Part shown: positions 39,801 to 54,200 of the stretch, piece by piece | Position numbering within the stretch: position 1 is the stretch's first letter | How the letters are laid out: every line of letters begins with the position of its first letter | From: Pterois miles | Lineage: Eukaryota > Chordata > Actinopteri > Perciformes > Scorpaenidae | Assembly: GCA_947000775.1 (NCBI GenBank) | Contig: CAMQGK010000334.1 | Location: 2,759,501 to 2,823,500 of the forward strand | Direction: 5' to 3' | DNA length: 64,000 nucleotides | Made by a program: the position numbers and the translations under genes | The notes under the pieces: model-generated | Told to the model about the DNA's origin: nothing | Seen by the model: the letters and a program-made list of their open reading frames with translations, nothing else | The model's database searches: none

Positions 39801-42800
39801 CTTGCCAAGGGGGAATAGAATTGGATAATCCTCTTAAGTACCAACTCCCTGATCTTAATTATGATCACCATCATCCTCATCTATTTAGGGAATCTTTATC
39901 TTGTAACTGCTTTAACTTGAAGGTCTGTAACTTCAGAACATGTGGGCTGCCAGACAGTCGTAAAACATCACTTCTAAACTTCCTGTTTTCCTATAGAGTG
40001 CTGTGGGGCACTTTGGGATAAGTTAACTAGGCTATGGCCTGCTGTGTTCTTGATATACAGTATGTGTAACATGTTTTATTCCAGCGGGCTTTAAAATCCT
40101 TTCTTCACTGTCTATCAGTTCACATCCCATCTCTCTCAGATCTTCCTCTCCCTCCATAACTCACACGTCTCTCTCTCCGACTTACTGTGTCTCTCCGACT
40201 CCCATCTGTTTGATTTGTAGATGAATGAAACAACACGTCCCATTAGAGCTTCTACCTGCTCGAGTAACCTACATATAACTGCAGGATGCCAACGGTTTCT
40301 TTATTTTTCTTTAAATTTTCTTTGTTTCTCTGTCCCACATTTCCATTGCTGCTTTCCCGTACAAGTAAACATCACACACATGATCTAGACTGTGGAAAAA
40401 TATGTAAATTCGTAGACAAATGGTGCTTAAGTAAAAGCAACAACATTGCAATACATTGTCATGTATCCCTTAATGAAATCCTACCATACAATTAACGTAC
40501 TGCAAAGAGTACAGAGCCTCAGTGTTGCACTCATATTGAAGTGAGTATGGTATTAAAATGATTGGTTTCAAGGAAATGAATAGAATAACAATGAATTTTT
40601 TGACAGACTGACATTATAATCTACAAAAAAATCTAAATATACATATGTTATGATTTATGATGGTTTAAGACAGGGTTAAAGTTAAGACCACCTAAACTGA
40701 GACCAAATCATGACCAAGACCAGAGAGTATTGAGACTGAGTAAAGATCAACACTTTTAGGGATAAAGACTGAGTCAAGACCAAGACTTTGACAAGACCAA
40801 GACTTTGAGGGGTTACGACAGAGCCAAGACCAGAGCAAGCCCCCAATTGCATAACGCACTCACGCACACGTGTGCACACACGTACGCACGCACGCACATG
40901 GTGTAAGAGAATAAAAAAATGAATATCATTATATATTATAATACTGTTGATTCTCAAAAACACTATTGATTTTTAATTATTACTTTACATGCAAAGATGA
41001 ACTCAGTCAATACTGCCATGATGTTTGATGTTACAGTGATAAATGCATATACGGATCCCTCTGTTCTGATTGCATAAAAAGTAAACTTTTTTACTCACAT
41101 TTTACATATGGTAGTGTGTTCTTTGTACTATGACAATTTCCTAAAATTTTACTAAAAAATTGCTAAATATTGCCTTGCTTACAGTAGTGCAATATATCAC
41201 AATATATTGAATCATAACCCCTGTATTACGATATGTATCGTATCACCAGATTCTTGGCCATACACAGCCATTATACTGCATATTAAGAAAAATAAAGGAT
41301 CCTTTGACTCACTGAATCAACAGAATCCATGATAGACCATACAAAATTCAGTTCAATTATTATTATTTTTTAAAAAAGACCATTAGAAGTTCTTTGCTGC
41401 ATGAGCATGCAGTACAATTTCCTTGATGGATTGATTTCACTTTTGAGCTTAATCGTAAAAATGCCGTCAGTCTCTCTCTGAACGCTCAATGACATTTTCT
41501 GAAATGAAAAAAAGAACTGAAAATTGGCACTAATGCACAGTAGCTTTTCTGCAGCACTCAAGTCCTCTCTGTGTTCTGTATGTGTCTGCTTCTCTGGCCT
41601 TTCATTTTATTGAGTGTCTACAGACTTTTACTTTGGTGTGTTGCTTTGGTTGAAAACTGTCAAATCAGCCTTGCATAATAGGCTGTCTTCTTGTGACAAG
41701 ATAAGGGCTGAAAAAGGGACTGAACGTGGGTGTGCACTTTTGACCAAACCCAGATGAATGAATAATGTGTTTGGACCTCGGTGTGTATCTAAGCGTGGCC
41801 CGAGGCTCTGCTCTGTGAAGCCAGAATGACAAAATCGGCAGTGATAGAATGAGGAAGGAGCACATGTCTGACTAAGTACTGAGAGGTACGCACCTATGTT
41901 CATTTTCACGGGCACTCATGCGAGCACTGACGCTCGCAATGAATGCATGGGCAGACATGCACACATCCATATTAACATTTATCTAAAACTGGACTATCTC
42001 CTGTGCTTTTCCTCCCCTGTACCTGACAAGCAGTTTCATGTCTGAAGCACTCAGCCGCAAGCCCGGCTAAATAGGATTTAAAAATTAGAAATAAGAGAGG
42101 AAGTGAATAAGCAATACGTCTGTGAAATATCTGACAACTCTCTATATGAGGGTAATGCTCTAAAGGTCAGGACACAAACACACACAACGACATGTTTTGT
42201 ACACATAGAACAACAACTGCAGAAAAAAAGAAACTTGGAGAGGACGTTGAAAATGATCATATTGATCCATCAGAGTCAAATTCAGACAATCTGCAGCTGA
42301 CATGGAGGTAGTGATGTGTGAGTGTATGTATGAGAGACTGCCCTGCCCTTTGAAGAACATCCTAACTCCCACAGGTAACTATCTATCTATTATACAGTAA
42401 TTTCTACGACAGCTCAGGGGAGACACAGCTCTGAGAGTCTACTTTCAGTATCAGTGGCTTTCACCCAACTGTTTTCCATGTACGTATGTTGTAATCGCAT
42501 ACATGCTTGTGTGTTTATGGACTACTGGCCAAGACACTCTTGGTGTGTAAATATACAGTATAAATAATCTTGGAGATTTTATTGACAGACTGACATTATA
42601 ATCTAAACAAAAATATCTAAATATACATACATTTTGATTCATGATGATGGTTTAAGACAGGGTTATAGTTAAGACCACCTAAACCTAAACCAAGACCAAG
42701 ATACAAGATTCAAGACCAAGACTTTGAGGGTTTAAGATTGAGTCAAAACCAAGACTTTGAGGTGTTGAGACTGAGTTGAGCCCAATTCTTTAAGGGATTA

Positions 42801-45800
42801 AGTCTGAGTCAACACTTTGAGGGGTTAAGACAGAGTCAAGACCAAGACCAGAGTGAGCCCCCCACTGCATGACACACAATGATTTAGTGACCCCCCCCCC
42901 CCCCCTCGTAGTGGTATTGACCAGTCATGTAATAAAATCCCAAGTCCTTCTTGTGCTGAGACTGAAACAAGATAGGAGTAAAAATACAGTAGATTCAGAC
43001 TGAGACCTTCAAAAAGTGGTCTTGAAATCAAGACCAATCTTGAGTACTACAACACAGGTTTAAGAAGTCTTGGCATTTGGTATCAGGGAATGTGATGGCG
43101 AAGTGTGAAAATTTATTATATTTTTCACAGTCATTCCTCTTTTTCATGGCAGCAATTCATTGCAATCTGTCATAGTTCTGCATGACAGTGTTACCTTACC
43201 AGAGCTAGATTGGACAGTGTGTTTGTGTGTGTGATCGAAGCCAAATGGTCTTTGGTTGCACAACCACAACCAGTATTTTGCCAGTGTTCACTGTGCATAT
43301 GCCAAATTCAGTTTGTGTACAGTCTAGGCGAGTGATTGAGCTAGAGTGTACGTGTGAGCGGACTGACTGATGCTTTGCCCCAGTGTGTCCAATAATAATA
43401 GGCTTTGTAATCGGCAAAACATCATCTAAAATAAAAGTCTGGTAATTTGGTCACATACAGTTGGTAACCATGTGTGTGTGTGCCAAATGCGTGACTAATA
43501 AACCTTTGAGGCTCTGGTAAATTGTAGGAATTATACACACTGTTGATTACACTCATGGGCTAGCGGGAAGAGAAGCCCCGGCTCTCCCTCAGTCAGCATG
43601 GATCGCTGTCTATTGATTGGCTGAGCTTTTTTGTCATTGACAGAGTCTGTCCATTCTGCCACGGAGAGGATTTAAAGAAGGGGGAAACAAGGATAACTCA
43701 GCTTAGCTTGTCTCTATCTTCTCTGTGATCTGCATCCAAAACAGAGCTGTGTGGACAATCACTACTTGAAACTCATTCAACTGGCTTTTTGATCTTCCCT
43801 GGCACAAACATGCAAACACCACCCATACTGCACTCCTGGCAGGGGCACACACATCCGCTCTAAGTAACTGGCAGGGATGAGCGGAAGAGAGGCGGTCAGA
43901 GTTTGAGAGCGAGTAGTCATTTGTAAATATGTCTATCCTTATCTCCTGTAATGGGGATGGAAAAAAACCTGGTGCCAAGGAATAAAATATGGAGTCACTT
44001 TAGAGTCACTAAAGCCAGAGGGTGTATTTCCATGACAACAAGCGACTCTGTACAGGTATATAAAGTCATTAGATTACGTGCACTGTGTAACAACTCTGTA
44101 ACACAGTGAAATTGTAGCTCTGTAACGAATGGGCTGAATACAAGCCGTTCAAAACAACTTGTTGTAGCCAACTGAAAGGAACATTATGACCAGTACATGA
44201 ATTATGAACAGTGTCTGCTGGCCACAAATGTGAATCACAAAATACAGGCATAAAGCTGTCTCTCTTCGCACAAACCTACAGCTCAGCCACCTCCTGCCCT
44301 TCTCTTTGCCTCAAGCTGAGCTGGTCCGTGACTGACAGAAACCGCCATGCCTCATTCCCAAAAAAAAAAGAGACACGTAAGCAAACAAATTAGGGTGTGA
44401 ATGCAAAATAAACCAGTGATTGTCATTTTACTTTTCAGCCTTCATGCATGAGATATCCTGTGACGACAGTTGGTAAACCAGAGCCCCGTTTTCATTTTTG
44501 AAACAGTTGACACGTGAATTTAATGTGACCCACAGACCTAGCTGTGGACAGGGTGAGTTTAAGAGCGCTTTCACAAGCTGACACTTAGTCCACTTAAACC
44601 AGTTCTGATGTGGTTCATTTGGGCAGTTGTGAATGCAGTAATCATACTCTGGTACAGACCAAAGAAAAAGGTCCTAAAGAGGTGGAGGAGGAGAGGTGAC
44701 CTGGGACTGTTTCCAAGCGAAGCAAATTGCAGGCTGCCTGCGCTGACATTTGTTTAAATAGACACAGGTAAACCACAGGTTAATATGAGTAGGAGAAGAC
44801 TGACCCGGACGTCTGCATAAGTCTGATGTTTGCTTGATATCCAGGCTGAAGAGAACTGAATAGAATATGGGATCCATGCGCACAGCAGATCAGTGTCAAG
44901 TCAGGGTGAAAACACTTCAACAGCAATATTTTAAGTCTGCAATTCCCTGCATAGAAGTGGCAGCTCTCAAGACAAGAAAAATAAATTTGCTCCCTCGTAC
45001 ACTCAATTTTGCTACCTCTTTTTTTAAAAAAAAAATTATTTGGTCCCTTTAATTTTTTGCACTGTGAAACTGAGAATCAAAAGTATCAGTTTCACTCTGA
45101 TTTTGAATAGAAAATTGGACTCTGGCTTGTGAAAGCACCTTAAGACAGTGAGAAGACCCTAATCGGGTCCCACTTGGAAATCAAGAACCAACTCTCAGGA
45201 GAAGATGGGCTTGTTCTTAAAACTCCTGTTGATGTGGAGGTTGTAATCCCAAACACAGAGTACGGGCAGGGAGCCACGTTTCAGTGTTCTGGAAACATAA
45301 AATCTCAGCACCAATATATAATTATCAAGTCTCTGGTATTGCCCACATACCATAACTTCCCTGTAGATACAGTACGGACATACTTTCTGCATTGGATCGG
45401 TAGAAATCTTCCATATCGCCTCTTTATCTGACAGCTGAGCATCCACAATCTGATTTTCGCTAAACAGATTATAGATGTTTAACCAGATATGAAGCTGGTC
45501 AGTACTGCATTTGGCCCTGACATGGAGGGCTGACAAGCCACGGTTAAGTTTATACTACACTGGATGTCTGCATAGGTGGATGTGTTCACATTTGGGTGAC
45601 ATGCTGATGGTCCCATGTCTCCTCCAATATTACATTCCCATACAAGTTAAGTGCAATGCATTTTCTCTCAGATTATGGTTGCAGCTTTAAACTGTTTTAA
45701 ACATGAAAAAACGCAATAAAACTACTTTGTAAGTTTTAGTAAAACATCATGGTCTCGCTTAAAATAACAATATTTGTTGCGTTAAGCTACAAATGAGTGA

Positions 45801-48800
45801 ATATCTATGAGGACTATCAATAAAAACATATTTATGATATGCCAAAAACAAAAATAATCTGCGAGCAGAGAAAATGTGTTTCCCTCAAAACGTAATTCAC
45901 GATGCAGTTTCATTATATGGGAACGTCATTTTTCACGAGACAGGGCTGCACATGGACGTGTAGATGCTGAAATATAATTTGAGTTATGAATTACAGCTTG
46001 GTGATTAGTGTCATGCAACCTCCCAATGCTCATGTTACTGACTGTACTTTTAAATAATAAAACCAGAGTGACGGTCTGTCAAATGAGCAGCGACTGCCTC
46101 TTCATCTCATCTCCAGTTCTCTCTGTGTCCATATCTGTCTGGGACTAGTCATCTCACAAAACACACCGGCATGATGAAACTGCTTTGGCGGACCCTAAAC
46201 GAGAGTCATTAGAGCACATCACAGACGCTCATAGATTGCTTTGAAGATAAAACGAGAGCTCCTACAACCAGAGAAGTAAAAAGTGTCGTAATAATAGATG
46301 GCAAAGGTCTTTTCCCTCTTGCATCTCTCAATTCTTGTGTTTGTAGAAAATCTCTCTCATTGAGTCACTTGGAGGAAGCAACAGTAGCGGTGAGAGAGAT
46401 GGAAAGAGAGGAAGAGATCAGGAGGAGAGTACAGCTGAACGATTATTTTACACCCTGTTATCATCTCTCACCTTTTCTATTCAGTAGCTTTCATACCTCC
46501 CAACGAAGCGCTCCCCTTGTCAGGTGATCTTTCGCCTTCCTGCTATTCATTTTTCTCTTCTACAAATGAAGCATTAGCAAGAGGCTAATGTGACATATCA
46601 ATCATTCATTGTGATGGTACTTCAAAGAGAAAGGGTCAAATCAGTGGAACCGAATCCAAGCTTCGCTCGGCTCAGTGTCCACGGTGGAACCACGCTCCAT
46701 TGACTTCTCAGTGAGCCAATACGCTTGTAAACACAAAGCAAGTGTTCAGAACTAAGGCAAATTGCCTACTTTGGCAACGATCCAGAGCTGGCTGGCTACT
46801 CTCCAAAATGACCACAGCTGCAACAAACTCACAAATTGTGAATCAAGTGAACTGGGGCTGAATCGATTCACTGCTATCAGACAGGAAGAAAGAAAGAATC
46901 AAGTTAATTAAAAGAATCTGTCACCACTATGGTGCATTCACTGTCCAAACACAATTCTGGGATCTTGCGCTATATTTTAAATGACAGAAGAGACATAAAA
47001 CATAACAATAAAATAGGACTTTATGCGTAATGGGCGGCTGATTATGCTTCAAGGCATAACCTGTAAAGTAACGTTTATGATGTTTATATGATGTCATGTC
47101 TAATTAACTGCAACTGGCATTCTTGTTTTTCCATTCTCTGCAGTTTACGTAAAAGGAAAATGTAGTAAAATAGCATGGAAAGTCAACTATACATAACATT
47201 ATTAGAGTCTGACGTTGTATTTTGAAGGAAGAAAACCCATAATTGTGTTTCTACTGTTATTGCTTAACACCCAGAGGGTTGTATATAGCTAGATATATCT
47301 AGATTTATAGAAACATCCACCTGAAATAAACATACTAAGCCTCAGAAACTCTTATTTCCACCATGCAGTCTGTGGTGTAAATGATTAATCTACCATGACT
47401 TCCCTTGTCTGAGAGCTACAACTTGTGAAGCTACTGTTTGAAGACTTTTGTTTGATAGGCACAGCAAAAAGACTGCAGATGAAGGGAACAGATCATAAGA
47501 CAAGAGCAAAACTCCCATCAAAATGACATGTAACAATAAAACACAAAGTAAGAGCCAAGTGTCAACTCTCAAACAAAGAAAGAAAGAAAGATGAGTAAGA
47601 CAAAAGGAGGATGGATGATGATAAAACATAAAACATCAACTTACATGGGATTCCCAAATCACTCTTTTCTTTGGTCTCAGTGGACATCTGAAACAATGAA
47701 CCTTGGGATGAGAGAAGAAGGGGATGGAGGAATGGATGGAGGAAGGAAGGGAAAGGAACACAACAAACAAAAAACAAGGTCAAATAAAATGGGACAAACA
47801 TGGCGTTTCTTACTTTTTTGATCTCCTACATTAACTTTACTGTGTTAGTCCACAAATCAAAATTTAAAAAAAGTTATTAATTCCCCTTATAGGAAAAGTA
47901 AGACAAAGGGGAAACCCCTAGTGTCTATAAGATGGTTACTGCTGTGTCATGCTGAGTGGTTCACTTAGTCAGACAGAAGGTCTATGACACAGATGAACTG
48001 CTGATGTACTGATGTATAATTGAAGTGCTGGTGTATAATTGATAAACGCAAACACAGCAACATGGTGCGCTTAAAAGCTTCTTGCCAGACCAGATGGATG
48101 AACAAGACACACTGATCATCACCGGAGGGCAGGAAAAACTGACGAGGTTAAGCGGGGTGATGCGCAAATCTAAACATACAGTAACACATGTCCACAGTTG
48201 ACAAGCATGATATGGTGTTTCTTTGTAGCTATGTAGGTGGGCTCGGCTACATTTCTCCATGTGTGAATTTGCATGTTTCAGCACTGGTTTATCAGATTTC
48301 TTACTCTTAACTGCAATACCGCGATACTGATAAGCCAATCGCGCGGCATGGCAAGCACCCGCCACAACTGCTATGTTAACATTTTTTGTCTTTCAAAAAA
48401 AAATTAGTTTTTTCTTGTCTTTTTCATTTCTGATTTCTTTGCACTGGGTTGTGCTCCATTTCAACACTTTGCTAGACAGCAGCAGTGTGATGAGGCGCTG
48501 AGTGTCTATTCCACACTCTGGGTAAAACTCCTCAAAGACGTCACATCCTGCATACAGCTACAAGTGTTGGACAACAACGATGGAGCAGAAATTAGAGCAA
48601 TTACTCTACCATGTGCCGTCACTTTGATATTCTGAATCATAGCAACCAGACGCAAACACTGTGCCTCATTGCCCTTTTTGTTCTGCATTAGTTTTAAAAC
48701 AGTCATCTTTGTCATTTAAAAAGCAACAATATACCTAATTATAGTTAAACAATAAAGCTTATTTATACTGCACTAAAATCAAATTTGAGAAAAAAAAATG

Positions 48801-49664
48801 TTGCTCTAACACTTCACATCGCACTGTCGAGCCAATCATTACTTAATCATAAATTCGTTCACCGCCACAGCCCTACTTGTATTTAATGACTTAGCGACTG
48901 GCTGTATTTACACGACTGCATCCAACAAATGTCATGCCGATTAATGTCTGAATCAGTGATGACAGTAGGAGCAGCATGCCATGGCAGAAACTTTTCATAA
49001 TTGGAGCAAATGTTCCAATTATAACACAATTGATCAAACTAATGTGAAAACATGACGGCGGGAAAATGAAGCGTACATGATTTAGTAAGACAACGAGAGC
49101 GTTATGAAAGGAAAAGATAGCGTAGATGAAAACAACACATTTAAGAAAAGGAGAAGAATATGGCTAACAAGCAGCAGCTCAGGAAACAATACAATGAAGA
49201 GAAGCGATTCGAATCCACAATGAGAAGAAACAAACGTGGGAAGAACTGAGCTTTCAATGGGGAGATGTTTGATGCTCTGAGGTACCTGCTGACACTGCTG
49301 ATTGCTTTTTGTACAACAGATGATTAAATGTTGCCTCCCAACACTAAAGTTACATAACAGCCAGTATCTCTGGTGATTACTTGTAGTTTTAGAGAGCACA
49401 CAGTAGATTTTACTTGCTCTTAAGGTACTGTTACGTAGCACACAGATTCAAACACACAGAGAGTAGGTAGTGAGTGAAATGTCACGCTCTCAAGGATGGC
49501 ACAGTGGAGCGCCGACTGAATCTGTTCCAAGAATCCTGATCGATGCGTCAGAAAAATGTCAACAGGCCAAAAGATATAAAACAACACAAACAAATCTTAA
49601 AAAAAAAAAAGTGAAAGGCCGACAACTTCTGTCACAAGACACACACACACCCCACACACACCCA

Positions 49665-49711
<47 letters not shown>

Positions 49712-51149
49712 ATGAACACGTAAACACAAAAAGAGAGGAGGCACTCCACATGGGGCAGAAGTGAGGTCAAATGGATTTCTACCTCTCAGGATTTAACAGG
49801 ACAACTTTAGAAAAAAGGCAGCGAAAGACGGTGGAAGAGATGAATAGAGAGGCGGGAGGTGTTGGTGGAGAGAGAACGAGAAAGAGAAAGAGGGAGAGCA
49901 CAGTGAAGTGCTTGTAGAGTACAAAGTCAATTACAGAGCGCTATCTAAAACATTAACTCTCCATTGACATTATCAGCTGATTCACAACCCTGAGACCCTA
50001 TAAGTTACTGCTTTTAAAACCAGCACCGAACCGCAGTTGTGTTTTTCCCCATAAAACTCTGAAGTCTGAAGATCTGGTGTTCAAAATATGAGACAAATAT
50101 TCAACATAAACAAATACAAATTGCAGTTTATATCTGGAGTTGTGCCAACAGCACATTTTCTACACTTAATGAGGACATGTTTTTGTGTTTTACTGATGCA
50201 AAGCAACTTCAAACGTTAGTACAACTGTCCAATTAGTAGGGGTGGGTAAATCAATATTCACATATGTATCACAATGTTTTTTTCTTTTTAAACATGATTT
50301 TGAAATGGATTTTATACTGGCAGAATCAATATACTGTATTCACTTCTTTTGAGTCTAAGCAGAGGGAGGAGGTTACTGTTTTTAATGTTGTAGTCTGAGT
50401 AATGTGACGTCACACTACACACACAGTAAAGTACTGAAACACTTTCAGTTTCACACATGGCCAGGAATATCAGAGCTAGACATCATAGCTAAAGCTACAT
50501 GCTAACTCTGTCATGGACAGAAAACGTTACCGTACTGTGGTGAGGTGTGTTCAAGCCAGCCGTCACTCTCATCAGTGTGGTCAAATCTACTCACGCTACA
50601 ACTGTAGAGCACCCATATACTGACATTTATGTTAAATACAGTCAAACCGCTGGCGGGCCAGCTAGTGACAGATTTGGCGAAGTTCGAAAAAGTATAAACA
50701 AAATACATTTATGGAAATAGGACTGACTGGATTATATTCACCAAAAGTATAAAACATTACATGTTCCTGATACATTCAAAAGAAAATACCACTAATTTGT
50801 GAGGGAAATATCTTCTTTCTAAATGTAATAAATAATGCCTAGTGTTATTTAAAATTAAATTAACAAAAATCGCAATAAATCATAATATCAAACTTGATAC
50901 TTGTAAAATTGCAAAACATATCAAAAGGGCACCCAAGTATTGTGATAGTATCAAATCAGGAGACAGGTGTACCGTCCCAGCCCTACCAACTGTATACCAG
51001 CAATGAATCATTTTCTGTCTGTGTAAAGACAACAGTTTAAAAGAGCCATCATTCAGAAACTAAATGGAAGAATGGTACAAGAATCACTTCAAGCCTTTCA
51101 AATACTCTACCTATAAAATGCTGCGCATGCAGAAACCCCCCTCTAACAA

Positions 51150-51223
<74 letters not shown>

Positions 51224-54200
51224 CATGGATTCCCGTAAATGCTACAGGAAACAGCTGAAACATTAGTGCTGACATAAAACCATGTCTGTGGAGTCATTTT
51301 AAAGACAGAAAATCAATCAGGGGAAATGAGCCCAAATCTATACCTCTCTAGGTTTTATCCCAGATTCTGTGGCCATACCTCACAGGCCTCAGGGAATCCT
51401 TTTGATGGAGCAGAGACTCAGTATAAAATACACTGTATAAAGAGTGGGCAGGGCTCTGCATATACAGTAAGTAGTATGTCAATAATGTGCCTACGGGCAG
51501 AGCTTTTTGAAGGATTACATAACATGATTCCATTGCTCAGGACACTGACCGTCTATTTGCCTAACAGACAGAAATGTCAACTTGTTACTCTCCGTTTCCA
51601 TCTTCAGTCTGACATTGCCTCCACTCTAACCGATTTCCATGGGGGAGGGAGATTAGATTTTCCCTATCAGACCAATTTATCCACCTGACTCTAACATCAT
51701 TTTAAGTCGACACTGACGTGTAACCATAACAACATACTGGTTTGGGGGTTTTAAGAGTGGAGCGAAGCACAGTAAAAACACTTTAAATCAATTTAGACCA
51801 GCCTCTACCTTGTGTGGTTAATTATTCCTCTAGTTCTGGTGCACAGCTTGAAAACAGCTTGACTACGGCGTTTGTCCGGCCCAAGGCGCTCATCAACCGA
51901 GACACCGTTGTTTCAGGCCATGATGACGGATGAATCAGTGAACTCGGTGGAGTGGGCGGATTCAAAGGTCTGGTCTATGTCCCAATACACAGGATATCAA
52001 GTACAGTATCCCAGGAAGTCCTACTGCATTTGGTCACATTTTGCAGTATGTATGTCAGCATGCTATTCTGGCTATTCTGACCCACAATCCTCTGCGCAGT
52101 GCAAGATATGTCACATCGACTAAGCCACTGAGAAGGCATAGATAGATGATATCACATTGACAGATATCACATATAGGAGCATGAGGGTCAGATGTTCAAG
52201 GTGCAAAGTTATGACAAAGTAGTACGTCCCAGTTTTATGCATATTGCATACAACAGTATGTACTTTGATGGGGCAGCTGCAGTACCTACTAAAACACAGT
52301 CCATCTATTAAATCATCACTACAATCCACTCTGGCTGCAGAGAAAAGTCACTCACACAAGCAATGACTAGTGGCTGAATGCTTATTTAATGATTTAGTGT
52401 ATTATAAAATAATGCAAATAATGCTCAGAGCCAAATCAATGTCACTCCCAGATGGTGTACAAAGACTTTTTTCACTACAGGAGAGCAAGTCTGATCTGAG
52501 AGGTATTTGTAAGTTTACTGTACAAAACACTAAAACGGATAATAAAAGGGGATGCATTTCTGTTGTTGGAGTCAAATTATGGAATAATGCTAATATAAAT
52601 TTAATAATGTCTAATTCACTTTTGGTTTTTAAAAGAACGGTTTGCAAAACTATTTTTGAGGGTTACAAGTGTGAATGTGAATTGTGTGAATTTGATAAGA
52701 ATATGGTTAAAAGAGTCATTTTGCTTCTGCCTATTCAGTCACTACCTAATACAAAGACTGTTGACTGTGTAAATACTGACTGTACTCTTCATACTTATTG
52801 TATTAGGTGTGATGACTGGATAAAAATACTACTACTACTACTACTACACTGATTTTATGCAGCAATAATATATATTTTCTTAAACAAGGCCAGTGTATAT
52901 AATTAAGTATTTTTGCAAATGGATTGGGAGCATCATATAGACGCATACAAAGTCCTGGATTGAAGGGTCATAACTGTTCACACTGTTTAGCTGAATGTAT
53001 TTGCCAGTTTGGCCAAGATGCTCTTGAAAAACAGATTTCAATCTCAAGACACCATCCAGGTAAAATAAAAATGAAAGTACAGTTTACATAAATATGGTGG
53101 AGGCAACCCAAGAATGTATGTGTGGACTATGGGAGTGCCTCCGCTGATGGCAGATTACAGCCAGCCATACTTCTATTACGAGTTTTTAGACAGCAGAAAG
53201 ATTTTTTTCTTGTCAGGACAGGTCGATGTTGACTGTGAAAATGTTTCTTGCAGTATTTCTTTGTTAAGAAACTTTTTAAGATAAATGCAGAAGCTAAAAA
53301 AAAAAAAAATCTGGCCACTGAGGAAAAATCTCTACACTATATGGTTGCCATGTCATGTGAAACCAATGAGAACTGATGGCATCATTACAAGCACTCGTGC
53401 GTACGTGCGCTTGTTTCAAAAAGGACTATTTTTCTGTTTTTACCTTTTCTCCCTCCTCTCCCCTCTGACAGGCCTCTCCCTCCCTCTGCTTTCACGTCAG
53501 ATGCTTGTCTGCCAATTACTCCGAGCACAGGGAGTAACAAGCACTATTCCTAAAAGTCAACAAATAAAATTGCCTCCACCTTGGAAAAACTGCTGCTGCT
53601 ATATTTGTGCCATTATGACTCAGTCCACATTTTCCATGCAGTTTTGAAGTTTACCACCCTTTTTTATTTTACTGATGTCAGAAATCATTTAAAGTGTGGG
53701 GGATTTTGTATGATTGTTCCACATCAATATCTATCACTACTTTACTTGTAAAACAGGTGTTTTTGTGTTGAATAATGGACCAAAATAAGGTGATGATATT
53801 AAAAAAAAAAACACCCTACACATCATCAACAATGTGCACAGAAGAATTAGGCACACGTGTAAAGCAGGGCAAAAGCAAATCACTATAAAAAGGAGAAAGG
53901 GGAGAAGGTAGGCTCCTGGAGGAAGGCATAAACCCAGAGGGTCTGAGAGGACGAGGCAAGAAAGATGGCAATGATGATAGACTCAATGCAGAAAGTAGCA
54001 GTGGTTGCTGGAGGACTAGAAAGTGAGATGAGAGGACTGACGAGGAGGAGGAGCGGTGGGAAGAAGAACATAAAGACAGAGGCAGTAGTGGTCTTAATAA
54101 TTAACCGTTTAACCCTTAACAGACTAATAATATTTGCAGATTAACACTCGGTTAAACAGTGAAAAGAAATATAAAAAATAAATAAAGAGCTGAGCAAAAT

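Noticed and set aside
47640..47695. Alternative acceptor TTTCAG at 47688-47693 for the cassette exon
   Set aside because: Joining there after exon E3 gives a stop codon within four codons, whereas the acceptor just before 47701 keeps the frame and gives the 57-nt length.
52120..52329. 69-codon minus-strand frame beside the retrotransposon
   Set aside because: No recognisable domain; it lies in a probable MITE.
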